Origin: WJMB01 sp964581465
Lineage (GTDB): Bacteria > RBG-13-66-14
Reading direction: 5' to 3'
Assembly: GCA_964581465.1 (NCBI GenBank)
Contig: CAZOOP010000002.1
Coordinates: 84,115 to 148,114, forward strand
Length of the DNA: 64,000 nucleotides
Notes under the pieces: generated by a model
Told to the model about the DNA's origin: nothing
The model's database searches: none
What the model saw: only the letters and a program-made list of their open reading frames with translations
Shown: piece by piece, positions 9,564-17,923 of the stretch
Layout: the number at the start of each line of letters is the position of its first letter
Numbering within the stretch: the first letter of the stretch is position 1
Program-made: the position numbers and the translations under genes

Positions 9564-10667
9564 ATGCCGAACACGATCCGGGTGCTCATCGTCGACGACT
9601 CCGCCTTCGTCCGTCGCTCTCTGGCCCGAATCGTAACCACGGACCCACGCCTCGAGGTGGCCGGCTTCGCCGCCGACGGTAACGAAGCCGTCGCCAAGGT
9701 CCGTGAGCTGCGCCCCGACGTGGTGACCATGGACGTGATGATGCCGCGAATGGACGGCATCGAAGCCGTCCGCCGGTTGATGAACACCGATCCGGTACCC
9801 ATTCTCATGGTCTCCTCCTACACCGAGAAGGGCGCCGCCTACACCGTTGAGGCACTCAGCCTGGGGGCCATCGACTGCGTCCTCAAGCCCGAGCGCAGCG
9901 TCTCCCTGGACCTGCACCTGATCACCGAGGAGCTGATCGCCAAACTGTTGCTGGCCTCGCGTATCCGTCCGGTGCGCAACGCCCGCATCGGCGAGGAGGA
10001 CCGCCGCCGAAACTCCGCCTCTGCTGTCAAATCAACCATCCAGCGACGCCCACGACGGTGGAGCGAAACACTTCCGGAATCCGCCGAACCCATACTGAGG
10101 TTCATCGCCCTGGGCTCATCGACCGGCGGACCCGCCGTCTTGCGCCGCCTACTGGCCCTGCTGGCGCCGGACTTCCCCCTGCCTCTGGCCATCGTCCAGC
10201 ACATCACGCCCTCCTTCTTCAACGAGCTGGTGGCCATCTTCGACCGGGTCTGTCCCCTGACGGTCAAACGGGCCGAGGAAGGCGAGAGCGCTCTTCCCGG
10301 TCGGGTCTATCTGGCCGCCCCGCGCTCCCACCTGGTCGTCGACGAGCGACGCCGCTTCCGCCTGCGCACCGGCGAGCCCGTCTCCGGTCACCTGCCCTCG
10401 GCCAGTGTGCTGATCGAAAGCGCCGCCCGCGTTTACGGCACCCACGCCGCCGGGATAATCCTCTCCGGGATGGGCGACGACGGCGCCGCCGGAATGAAAC
10501 ACCTCGCCGAGCGTGGAGGCCGGGTCTACGTCCAGGACGAGGCCAGCTCCGTGGTCTACGGCATGCCCAAGGCCGTGCTCGATGCCGGTGTCAACGCCGT
10601 CAGCGTGCCCGCCGCCGGGCTGCCCCACCTCTTTCAACGGCTCTGCGAGCTGGCCGGGAACCTCTAG
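9564..10667 (+). CDS. cheB: Chemotaxis response regulator / protein-glutamate methylesterase CheB
   Basis: A 367-residue CheB with the standard two-domain layout. The receiver has LIVDDSAFVRRSL and MDVMMPRMDG (phospho-Asp about 57). A linker follows, then the CheB methylesterase domain with the catalytic triad region: nucleophilic Ser in LGSSTGGP (about 186), His in IVQHITPSF (about 213) and Asp in LSGMGDDGA (about 305). It removes methyl groups from receptor glutamates, opposing CheR. It starts six bases after the cheA stop, so it is in the same operon. A nested-palindrome repeat element begins just after its stop. Confidence 0.95.
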   Translation: MPNTIRVLIVDDSAFVRRSLARIVTTDPRLEVAGFAADGNEAVAKVRELRPDVVTMDVMMPRMDGIEAVRRLMNTDPVPILMVSSYTEKGAAYTVEALSLGAIDCVLKPERSVSLDLHLITEELIAKLLLASRIRPVRNARIGEEDRRRNSASAVKSTIQRRPRRWSETLPESAEPILRFIALGSSTGGPAVLRRLLALLAPDFPLPLAIVQHITPSFFNELVAIFDRVCPLTVKRAEEGESALPGRVYLAAPRSHLVVDERRRFRLRTGEPVSGHLPSASVLIESAARVYGTHAAGIILSGMGDDGAAGMKHLAERGGRVYVQDEASSVVYGMPKAVLDAGVNAVSVPAAGLPHLFQRLCELAGNL

Positions 10668-10682
10668 CGCCGCGACCGCCCA

Positions 10683-10870
10683 GCGAGACCTTTGCCGAAC
10701 CGACCTGGTCTCCGACCGCGTTCGACTCCGCCCCGAGCCCGGCTTTGGCACGTTTCTTGCAACAGGGCGGGGTGGCCGGAAGCTGGACCACCGTGACGTT
10801 TCCGCAAGAAACGTGCCAAAGCCGGGCCGGACCGGGGGCTTGGTTTCCCGCTGTTCGGCAAAGGTCTCGC
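10683..10870. repeat. Nested double-palindrome element, copy 1
   Basis: The outer arms are a perfect 18-bp inverted repeat: GCGAGACCTTTGCCGAAC at 10683-10700 and its complement at 10853-10870. The inner arms are a perfect 24-bp inverted repeat at 10737-10760 and 10804-10827, containing GGCTTTGGCACGTTTCTTGC. The inner loop is 43 bases. It lies between cheB and the first cheW-like gene. The same architecture recurs three more times in the window. Confidence 0.95.
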
Positions 10871-10915
10871 GCGGGGGTCACCGGCTTGTGTGCCCACGTC
10901 ATGACGAGGTGAGTG

Positions 10916-11305
10916 ATGAAGTGTCTGCTCTGCGAGCTGGAAGGCATCGCCTACGCCGTGCGCGTGGAGGAGCTTCGGCGCATCGAGGAATCGGCCGGGG
11001 CCGGCCCACGCTTTCATCCCTGGCAGTGGGCGCTGGGGACCCGGGGCAAGCGGCGGCCCAAGGCCACTTTCGCTGGATTGCTGCACCTGCGCGGTCCCGC
11101 CGATCCCGTTCTCTACGTCGATAGTTATTCCGAGATCCTCGAGGTGCCCGATACCGCTTTGACTCCTTTTCCGATGTCGGCCAGTCGTCTACCTGGGACG
11201 CTCTTCGCCGGGGTGTTGATCCGCGACGACGGGCCGAGTATCCTGCTCGATCCCGCCGGCTTCCCCGCCCACGAAGAAGCAGCCGACTTGGAGGTGGCAT
11301 CGTGA
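10916..11305 (+). CDS. CheW-like protein (small, first of a pair)
   Basis: A protein of about 129 residues beginning MKCLLCELEGIAYAVRVEEL, with the beta-strand pattern of CheW domains (a strand for self, a short V.EELRRI segment, then GLLHLRG matching the CheW motif G...LRG). It is shorter and more divergent than typical CheW. Its C-terminal half reads FAGVLIRDDGPSILLDPAGF, matching the usual VLD.P final strand. The start is ATG 10916 after GAGGTGAG, with a GTG directly before it. Its stop overlaps the start of the next cheW-like gene (GTGA), which indicates translational coupling. It probably links receptors to CheA. Confidence in the fold is moderate to good. Confidence 0.7.
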   Translation: MKCLLCELEGIAYAVRVEELRRIEESAGAGPRFHPWQWALGTRGKRRPKATFAGLLHLRGPADPVLYVDSYSEILEVPDTALTPFPMSASRLPGTLFAGVLIRDDGPSILLDPAGFPAHEEAADLEVAS

Positions 11306-11715
11306 GCCCGGCCCATAGGTTGCGTTGTTTGGTTTTCGTCCAGGGCGGCCGTCGCTGGGCGGTGCCCGTGCCCGGCGTCGTCGAGGTCTTGCGCGAGCCC
11401 CGCCTGCATCCCGTTCCCAGCCCAGCCGAAGACGCCCTGGGTATGCTGCTCCACGATGGACGCGCCCTGGCGGCGCTTGTGCTTGAGGGTGATTATAGCG
11501 CGGACTTCAGCTATGCCGTTGTGGTTGGAACCAGTGAGGACCGCGTCGCCCTGTTGACAGACGATGCGGGGAACCTGGAGAATCTGGACGCAGAGAAGCT
11601 CTCTGGGCTGGAGAAGGGGCTCCATGAAGAGATCCATTCCGCCGTCGGTCGCCTGTGGCGCGATGAAGACATAGAGATCGCCTTGCTCGACCACCGCAGA
11701 TTGTGCTCTCGGTGA
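11302..11715 (+). CDS. CheW-like protein (second of a pair)
   Basis: A 137-residue protein whose GTG start overlaps the preceding stop by four bases. The N-terminal part LRCLVFVQGGRRWAVPVPGVVEVLREP closely follows the CheW consensus (a strand, then V....V.EV). The middle has LGMLLHDGRALAALVL in place of the usual G.v.lRG..lpv.dL, and the following strand is AVVVGTSEDRVALLTDDAG. Together with the preceding gene this gives two unlike CheW-like adaptors, which may sort different receptors or form the array lattice with the CheA CheW domain. It is the last gene of the che operon; an independent promoter for the next gene lies about 95 bases downstream. Confidence 0.65.
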   Translation: MSPAHRLRCLVFVQGGRRWAVPVPGVVEVLREPRLHPVPSPAEDALGMLLHDGRALAALVLEGDYSADFSYAVVVGTSEDRVALLTDDAGNLENLDAEKLSGLEKGLHEEIHSAVGRLWRDEDIEIALLDHRRLCSR

Positions 11716-11808
11716 AGGTGAGGCTGGATTGGTGTGGATGTGTGCGCGCGTGCATCGCCGTTTCCACAGGGAATCGGTTTTCTTGTATCGTATCGCTAAA
11801 GGCGGAAC

Positions 11809-11837
11809 TTGACCGAGCCCCTTCGGTCGGCTAGACT
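11809..11837 (+). promoter_or_regulatory. Sigma-70-type promoter upstream of the GYF/AgmX-type gene
   Basis: TTGACC, 17-base spacer, TAGACT. The start codon of the next gene lies 65 bases downstream. This separates the gene from the che operon transcriptionally. Confidence 0.6.
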
Positions 11838-11902
11838 TATAGCCGCCTCGTTACCCTCGCCCGCTACCTCGACCAACCGCCTCGATCAAGGCTGGTGGAC
11901 AG

Positions 11903-13084
11903 ATGACCGCCCAAGACGAACGTATTCTCTACCTGAAGATCGATGGGATGCAGTACGGTCCGGTATCCTCGACGACCGTCAAGCGCTGGATCGAAGAGCG
12001 GCGCTTCGGTCCCAACGATTATCTGCGCAAGATCGATCAGAACGCCTGGGTCCAGGCCAAGAACGTGGCCCACCTGAGCATGTTGTTCAATCAGTCGCGC
12101 AAGCTGGAGGGAACCCGTTCATTCAACAACTGGATCGACGCGGTGGATTCGGACGCCCTTGTCGCATTGACCTACGAGGGTCAGAAGGCCGAGCGCGAGC
12201 GGATTCGCAAAGAGCAGCAGGAGCTGGAAGAGCGACGTGAGGAGCTCGAAAAACTGGCCCGGCAGGCCGAGATGACCAAAGAGGAAGCCGCCGAGCTGGA
12301 TGAGCGCCGTCGTCAGCTCGATGAAGAGACCCGGCGTTTGCAGTCGGAGAACGAAGAGATCATGCGGATGGAGAGCGAGGTCCGTCGTCGTCGCCGCCGT
12401 CAAACCTTCATCGTAGTCGCCATCATCGCCGCCGTCCTGGGGGCGGGCACCTGGTTGACCATCGAATTGATCGGAGCCCGGGCCGATCTCGAAGAGCGGA
12501 TCGCGGCCATCGACGAACGGCTCGAGGCCATCGATGAGCGATTGGTCGCTCTGGATGAGCGGATTGAGCGTGCCCGCGCCACTGGTGACACCGAACTCGT
12601 CGAGGCCCTCGAGGCCGAGCGGATCAAGCTTGAGGAGGAACGCGCCGGACTGGAGGCCGAGCTGGCCGAGGTCGAGGAGGAGCGCCACGTCGACACACCG
12701 GAGATCGAAGAGGAAGAGACCGAGGTGCAGGGCCGCACCGGACGCATCGCCGTCGCCGGCGACGTGCAGATCACCGGCGCCGGCTCGGGACACAGCGACC
12801 GCTCGAAGACCACCGTCACCGCCATGGTCAACAGCGCCCTCTCCGGGGCTCGCAGCACTTACAACGAGCTGCTGAAAACCGATCCCAACGCCTCGGGCTC
12901 GATCACCCTGATCTTCACCATCAATCCCGACGGCTCGGTCTCCGGCACCACCGGCTCGAACAACAAGCTGCCGGCCGGTGACCTCTTCGGCAGCATGATC
13001 CGCTCCCTCCAGGGCCTGCGGTTCCAGCCCATCGAGGACGGTCCGGTCAAGGTCAGTTATCCGGTCTCGCTGACGCCCAACTGA
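11903..13084 (+). CDS. GYF-domain / coiled-coil / TM / AgmX-PglI C-terminal domain protein (GltJ-like)
   Basis: A 393-residue inner-membrane protein. Residues 7-60 look like a GYF_2 domain (YGPVSSTTVKRWIEE, then F.P.DYLRK...WV). Residues 95-160 are a highly charged coiled coil, 168-190 a single TM (FIVVAIIAAVLGAGTWL), 191-255 a second coiled coil, and the C-terminal 110 residues match the AgmX/PglI (TonB_C-like) fold with GSITLIFTINPDGSV. This order recalls the Myxococcus gliding proteins GltJ (AgmX) and GltG (PglI), in which cytoplasmic modules are coupled through one TM to a periplasmic TonB-like domain driven by ExbB/ExbD-type motors. A second AgmX/PglI-type protein with an FHA domain is encoded beside ExbB/ExbD at 21.6-24.7 kb. 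The che operon lies directly upstream. Confidence 0.8.
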   Translation: MTAQDERILYLKIDGMQYGPVSSTTVKRWIEERRFGPNDYLRKIDQNAWVQAKNVAHLSMLFNQSRKLEGTRSFNNWIDAVDSDALVALTYEGQKAERERIRKEQQELEERREELEKLARQAEMTKEEAAELDERRRQLDEETRRLQSENEEIMRMESEVRRRRRRQTFIVVAIIAAVLGAGTWLTIELIGARADLEERIAAIDERLEAIDERLVALDERIERARATGDTELVEALEAERIKLEEERAGLEAELAEVEEERHVDTPEIEEEETEVQGRTGRIAVAGDVQITGAGSGHSDRSKTTVTAMVNSALSGARSTYNELLKTDPNASGSITLIFTINPDGSVSGTTGSNNKLPAGDLFGSMIRSLQGLRFQPIEDGPVKVSYPVSLTPN

Positions 13085-13150
13085 TAACCGCCGGGTGGAG
13101 CGGTATTGTCGCGGGCGTCAGATGGACTGTACCCGACGGCGAGTTAAACC

Positions 13151-13179
13151 AACCACCCGCCCAGACCGGGCGGGTGGTT
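13151..13179 (+). terminator. Rho-independent terminator-like hairpin
   Basis: AACCACCCGCC and GGCGGGTGGTT form a perfect 11-bp stem with a 7-base loop, 66 bases after the upstream stop codon. It is followed by TG rather than a long T run. Confidence 0.7.
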
Positions 13180-13356
13180 GCTAGGTCAAAGCGGCCACTA
13201 TCGGGCCAGAATCGCTGTACCGCGGCTGGTGAGACCGTCGAGGGAGGCGCGATGGTTCTGTGTCTGTGTGTCGCCGTTGGATTGTGAGCCCCGTTGCCTG
13301 ATGCCGATGGGGTTTGCCGCCCAAGATGGGTCAATGGAGATGGTCAACAGCGGGTT

Positions 13357-16236
13357 GTGGACGATTTGAGCGACAAGGAACGGGACAGCTTCGTCAAGCG
13401 CACGCTGCGCGGTCTGGGCGCTTTTCTGGGCCGCCAGTGGACGCGTGAGCGCACCAGCCTGCGCTTCGACTGGGGCTTCCTCGGTCTGGTGGGCTTTTAT
13501 GGTCTGCTGCTGGCGGTGATGCCCAGCCCGGCGTCCGATCCCTTCGAGCTCGACGTCCCCGCCGACGGCAGCGTGGTGGCCACGGCCCTGCCCCTGGAGC
13601 GGGGCCGGCTCTACAAGGTCACCGTCGGTGGTGTCTACCGCTACCGCTTCGGTTCTCTGGCCGACGCCCAGTTCCGCTCCAGCGAGGGGGAGAGCTTCGA
13701 CGTTCTCTTTCCCACCGTGGTCATCAACGATCGACTCGCCCGGGCCCAGCACCGCGACATCGAGCGCCACCGCTACACCTTCTACATCGCCGGTGAGGGC
13801 GTGCCGCTGACCGCCCGAATCTACGACTTCTGGGACCGCGGCTTCGGCGACGAAGTCATCCCCTACTGGGACAACGCCGGACGGTTGGTGCTCAACGTCC
13901 GTGAGGCCGACTTCCGCTGCCGGCCCCTACCCGCCCCGGCCCGGGAAGGGCGCCCGCTCTACCTGATCCACTACGACCTGGACCCGGTGCCCGAGCCGAC
14001 GGACACCGTGACGCTGCGCGTCTGGCGGCTTGACGACGAGCTCGATGAAGGCCGCGAGCTGGTCTTCCTGGCCGACACCGACCAGCCCGTCGAGAGCTAC
14101 GGCGACCGCCGCTACCTGGGCCGCGAGGGCGCCAACGACTTCGGTTGGTTCGGCACGGCCAATCTGGGCCGCTTCCGCGATCACCCCGTGCCCTTCGGCG
14201 ACTATCTGGCCGAGGTGCGCGTCGAGTCGGCGGGGCGCAGCTTTTCCACCGTCGACTGGAGCGATCCCGACGACGCCGTCCACCTGGCGGTGCTGCCCAC
14301 CGCCGAAGATCCCGACGGTCCCTTCCGCCTGGAGCGGCTCACCGACGCCGAGGGACGGGACCTCTACGGCTACAAGCCGCCGCGGGCGCTGACCCCGGTG
14401 CTGGGTCCCGCCGAGGTCGCCACGACCCACCCGGGCTTTCCCTGCCTGGCCCATCAGCCCGGACTGACCGACGCCGTGGGCTACCACAGCCCGGTGCTGG
14501 CCCACCTCAAGCGCCGCCTCAACCTGGCGCTGACCACGGCGGCCGAGCTCGACGGCGTCGGCTTCACCCCCTGCGGCGATGTCGACGGCCAGTTCGACGA
14601 CGAACTGGTCCGCCTGCTGGGCGCCTTCCGCGAGCGTTTCCCCTTCGACGATCCCGCCGCCGAGGCCTTCCTGCGCCGCTACGGCAACCTGGCCGGCGAG
14701 CTGGGCGAGGGACCCGTACCCGCCGAGCTGCTTTCCCGGGTGGTCTCGCCGGCGGTCTTCACCGCCCTGGACGAACTGCGCTTCACCCTGCCCGGTCTGC
14801 CCGGAGAGTGGACTCTGGACGACTTCGACAACCTGCCCTTCTACGACGCCGACAATCCCCGTCGCAGCCTCTACCACCGCTTCGCCGAGCTGGCCGCCCG
14901 CTTCAACACCGCCCGGCCCGACGGCGAGCCCCACCCCGGCTTCCTTGAAACCGATCAGCGCGAGCTGCTGCTCAATCCCCGCGCCCGCTACGACATCGCT
15001 GACGGGGCCTTCCGCGCCTTCTGCCAGGCCGTCAGCTACCAGGAGTGCGGCCTGATGCACGTGCTGGGCTCGGGGCGCAGCTACCGCGCCGCCTACGGTC
15101 ACGGCTCGGCCACGGGCTACATGCAGCTCACCGGAGATCCAGTGCGCTCAGGCTCTTACCAGCTTTTCTACGACGTCGACGGTGAACCGGTGAGTCTCGG
15201 GTTTCCGTCCCTGCCCGTCGAGACCCGCTACGACCTGCGCTATATCAACGAGCTCAACCTCCAGGTGGGCATCCAGTATCTCAAGCTGGTGCTGGCCTCG
15301 CAGAGCCGCTGGGAGTTCGATCCCCGTTGCCGCGACGCCTACCGCCCCGGCGGCGTGCTGGACTTCACCACCCGCTGGGGCACGACCCTGCGCCTCAAGC
15401 TGGCCGGTGCGATGTACAACGCCGGACCCTACGGCGTCAAGGTCATCCTGCGCGACGTCTACTCGACAATTCCACCGCCTCCTGACGGCGTCGGCGAGGC
15501 CGCCTGGTACCGGGATCAACTGGCCGCGATCGATTCCGCCCCGCACGGCCCGGTTGATGAAGACGAAGCCGAGAGCGCCGCCGAACCCGACGCCGCCTTT
15601 CGCGATGACCCCGCCGCGTCCGTCGACACCGCACAAGCCGCCGAATTGGAATCCGTTCCCGCCGACTTCCCCTGGTCGGCCCCGCCCTCCTACTCCATGG
15701 ACTACCCCGGGATGCCCGGACTGGATTACTTCTACGGCCCCTGCGGCGGAGACATCGAACCCTTTCTGATCCGCTTCGCCCTGGACCTGCGACGCTACCT
15801 GGCCGGGGACTACAACTTCCCCTGCGAGAGCTACCCCGGCGGACGCGAGCGCCTCTATCAGATATTCAAGATGCTGGGGCCCTTCTGGATCAATCGCGGC
15901 GCCGGCGGAGACTGGGCTCGCGCCGCCCTGATGAAGCTCGAACGCGAGGTTATCGGCTACGTACGAGGGATGGAGCGCAACGTGCCCCTGTTCTGGGACT
16001 ACGGTGAGGAGATCTTTCGCGACCAGGAATTCGGCCGCCTGAGCTCCCAGGGCAAGACACGGGCCGAAATTGCCGGCGACGAACCCGCCGCCGCCGAAAC
16101 CGAAGAACCCTCATCCGATGAACCGGACGATCCCATCGGTGTGACCCACAACCCCGAGGAGGCCCTGCTACCCGAGGTCCGACGCCATCCAACCCCGTCC
16201 AACGAAGAGGGCGACGACGGTGACCCTGACGAGTAA
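13357..16236 (+). CDS. Large membrane-anchored protein with lytic-transglycosylase-like (SLT) domain
   Basis: About 959 residues. A short cytoplasmic N-terminus is followed by one TM (FLGLVGFYGLLLAVM) and a long periplasmic part. The first ~500 residues are not recognised. A goose-lysozyme/SLT-like domain follows: FCQAVSYQECG supplies the probable catalytic Glu, then GSATGYMQLTGDP (GLMQ-like motif), INELNLQVGIQYLKLVL (the Ni.lG..yL motif) and LAGAMYNAGPYGV (the AYNaG motif). It may cleave peptidoglycan glycan strands. The C-terminus is an Asp/Glu/Pro-rich tail. The start is uncertain: GTG 13357 is my choice, TTG 13366 is an alternative, and the frame is open back to 13294. It lies between the GltJ-like gene and repeat copy 2. 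A role in making room for an envelope-spanning machine is inference. Confidence 0.7.
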   Translation: MDDLSDKERDSFVKRTLRGLGAFLGRQWTRERTSLRFDWGFLGLVGFYGLLLAVMPSPASDPFELDVPADGSVVATALPLERGRLYKVTVGGVYRYRFGSLADAQFRSSEGESFDVLFPTVVINDRLARAQHRDIERHRYTFYIAGEGVPLTARIYDFWDRGFGDEVIPYWDNAGRLVLNVREADFRCRPLPAPAREGRPLYLIHYDLDPVPEPTDTVTLRVWRLDDELDEGRELVFLADTDQPVESYGDRRYLGREGANDFGWFGTANLGRFRDHPVPFGDYLAEVRVESAGRSFSTVDWSDPDDAVHLAVLPTAEDPDGPFRLERLTDAEGRDLYGYKPPRALTPVLGPAEVATTHPGFPCLAHQPGLTDAVGYHSPVLAHLKRRLNLALTTAAELDGVGFTPCGDVDGQFDDELVRLLGAFRERFPFDDPAAEAFLRRYGNLAGELGEGPVPAELLSRVVSPAVFTALDELRFTLPGLPGEWTLDDFDNLPFYDADNPRRSLYHRFAELAARFNTARPDGEPHPGFLETDQRELLLNPRARYDIADGAFRAFCQAVSYQECGLMHVLGSGRSYRAAYGHGSATGYMQLTGDPVRSGSYQLFYDVDGEPVSLGFPSLPVETRYDLRYINELNLQVGIQYLKLVLASQSRWEFDPRCRDAYRPGGVLDFTTRWGTTLRLKLAGAMYNAGPYGVKVILRDVYSTIPPPPDGVGEAAWYRDQLAAIDSAPHGPVDEDEAESAAEPDAAFRDDPAASVDTAQAAELESVPADFPWSAPPSYSMDYPGMPGLDYFYGPCGGDIEPFLIRFALDLRRYLAGDYNFPCESYPGGRERLYQIFKMLGPFWINRGAGGDWARAALMKLEREVIGYVRGMERNVPLFWDYGEEIFRDQEFGRLSSQGKTRAEIAGDEPAAAETEEPSSDEPDDPIGVTHNPEEALLPEVRRHPTPSNEEGDDGDPDE

Positions 16237-16246
16237 CCCGCGCCGT

Positions 16247-16427
16247 GACCTCGGCAAAACCAGACAGGCCAAGGGCGTCCTCACCGCCCGGCGTTGGCAC
16301 GTTTCTTGCAGCAGGGCGAGGACGCCCCTCGCCCGACCAGGCCCCGTATTCCGCAAGAAACGTGCCAACGCCGCCGCGCCGGAGTCGGTAAAGGTGGCTT
16401 TTCCTGTAATGCGGTTTTGCCGAGGTC
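16247..16427. repeat. Nested double-palindrome element, copy 2
   Basis: The outer arms are a perfect 15-bp inverted repeat, GACCTCGGCAAAACC at 16247-16261 and its complement at 16413-16427. The inner arms are a perfect 21-bp inverted repeat at 16289-16309 and 16353-16373, containing GGCGTTGGCACGTTTCTTGC. It lies directly after the SLT-protein stop codon. Confidence 0.95.
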
Positions 16428-16549
16428 CCGACGCTGCGCGGTATCAAGCAGAGTTCTTAATCTTCCCGATAGAAAAAAGTAACCACGATTGGTGGCTGAT
16501 CGAGATGATCAATCACTCTCCGGCTTCTTTACTGGAAGCGGTTGTGCGA

Positions 16550-16578
16550 TTGCCTGGAAGCCGAAGCCGTGTTATCGT
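16550..16578 (+). promoter_or_regulatory. Possible sigma-70 promoter for the lipoprotein gene
   Basis: TTGCCT, 17-base spacer, TATCGT. Both boxes match 4 of 6 consensus bases; the distance to the gene start at 16612 is 33 bases. Confidence 0.35.
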
Positions 16579-16611
16579 ACCAAACAGTAAGCAGGTGCCC
16601 AGGCTGGAGAA

Positions 16612-17346
16612 GTGAGCGGAACATGTCAGAAAGCGGCGGTTGCTATGGCGGATGATGAAAAGAGTGTAATGATGGCGTTGCCGATCCTGCTCGCAGTGGG
16701 TCTGTTGCTCGGCGGCTGCGGCGGCTTCGATCCCCCGACCTGGAACAGCGGCGAGTGGGTCGCCTACCGTCTACCCAACCTGCGCGCCGAGCTGCGTTTG
16801 GAACTGCTGCCCTCGCTGGAGGAGCACCTGATCCTCCAGGCGCGTTACGACGATCACGACGACCATCTGATCATGCAGCTCGAACTGGACCGCGACGCCG
16901 TCGAGGCCTTTCGCGACGCTTACTATACGCTGATCGACGAACCCGAGGTTTACCGACTGGGCGCCGGAGCGCTGCTCGAGCTGGTCGAAGATCTGTTCGA
17001 GAAGGCGTCCGGGGCCGTCCTGTTGGCCGAGGAAGGCGGCGATCCCATTCGCCTGGAGGGTCCTGAGCTGTTGGACTTTTTCGGTGGTTTCACCAACCCG
17101 ACGGCGCCCACTGACGACCTAACCTACACCACCGTCGGTTTCCTCTGGAAGCCGGAGACCGCGCGTGTGCCCGGTAACCTGATCTCGATGGAGAACGGCG
17201 TGCTGGTGCTCTCCGAGAAGGTGCCGATCAGCGGCCTGGTCCATGCCAATCTGGACGCGGGAGACGAGGCCCTCTGGCTGGAACTCGACGACTTCGGCTT
17301 CGCCGGCGCCGTGGACCTCTTGCAGCTTTTCTCCTCGATACCCTAG
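16612..17346 (+). CDS. Predicted lipoprotein of unknown function
   Basis: Up to 244 residues with a hydrophobic segment and lipobox LLGGC, so the mature protein should be a lipoprotein of about 205 residues. The mature region contains alternating beta-strand-like stretches and an acidic helix (LLELVEDLFEKAS). I do not recognise a family. The start is uncertain: GTG 16612 has GGAG three bases upstream, while ATG codons at 16645, 16669 and 16672 would give a more usual short signal peptide. It stands alone between repeat copy 2 and a gene-free interval. Confidence 0.6.
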   Translation: MSGTCQKAAVAMADDEKSVMMALPILLAVGLLLGGCGGFDPPTWNSGEWVAYRLPNLRAELRLELLPSLEEHLILQARYDDHDDHLIMQLELDRDAVEAFRDAYYTLIDEPEVYRLGAGALLELVEDLFEKASGAVLLAEEGGDPIRLEGPELLDFFGGFTNPTAPTDDLTYTTVGFLWKPETARVPGNLISMENGVLVLSEKVPISGLVHANLDAGDEALWLELDDFGFAGAVDLLQLFSSIP

Positions 17347-17923
17347 AGGCTCGGTAAGTCTCTGCATTGACTTCCGGGGTTTTTACGAAGCCTGACGAAG
17401 CGTCAATCGCATGGGGCATCATAGTAAACCGTACCAGCATCTGCGGCTACGGCGAGCTGCTGAGAGGGAGTTGTGATTGAACACTATTTTATTCAGTGTC
17501 TCAACTCGATACAGCTTCTTGCAGATACAAAGACCAAACCAGCCGACAGCCTGCTTACAGCTAGTCTTGCATCAGTTACGACCGCTTGGATCGACAGCCT
17601 TTCGGTTTTTCAAATCAGTATCTGCGACGCACGTCTCTAGCTATAAGACGGCTTAACGGTAACGATAGCTAAATGGGCAGTTCAGCATTAATTGACGATC
17701 GATAAACGATATTCGTTGCTCCGAGAGCGAGTGATGATCGTAATCAGCAATGTTATCATCATGTCGGTTTGTGGGTGAGGGGCGGGACGATTGATTGATG
17801 GAAGGCCTTGCGAGAGAAAGGCTGACCTCGCTCACCCCCGGTTTGTTTGAGAATCATCAGGACGCCCTTGGTCGATTCCCCCGCTAGCGTACCCGCCGGG
17901 CACTTTTCCAAAGGACAAACGCG
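17347..17923. other. Gene-free interval
   Basis: About 577 bases of lower-GC sequence with no credible open frame. It contains the 30-base stretch 17685-17714 that resembles 5631-5660. The last bases carry AAAGGA, the ribosome site of the next gene. Nothing else is recognised. Confidence 0.5.

Noticed and set aside
10683..10870. Reading the palindromic elements as simple rho-independent terminators
   Set aside because: The two stems are nested over ~180 bp, the inner loops are over 40 bases, there is no T run, and arm sequences recur between unrelated loci.
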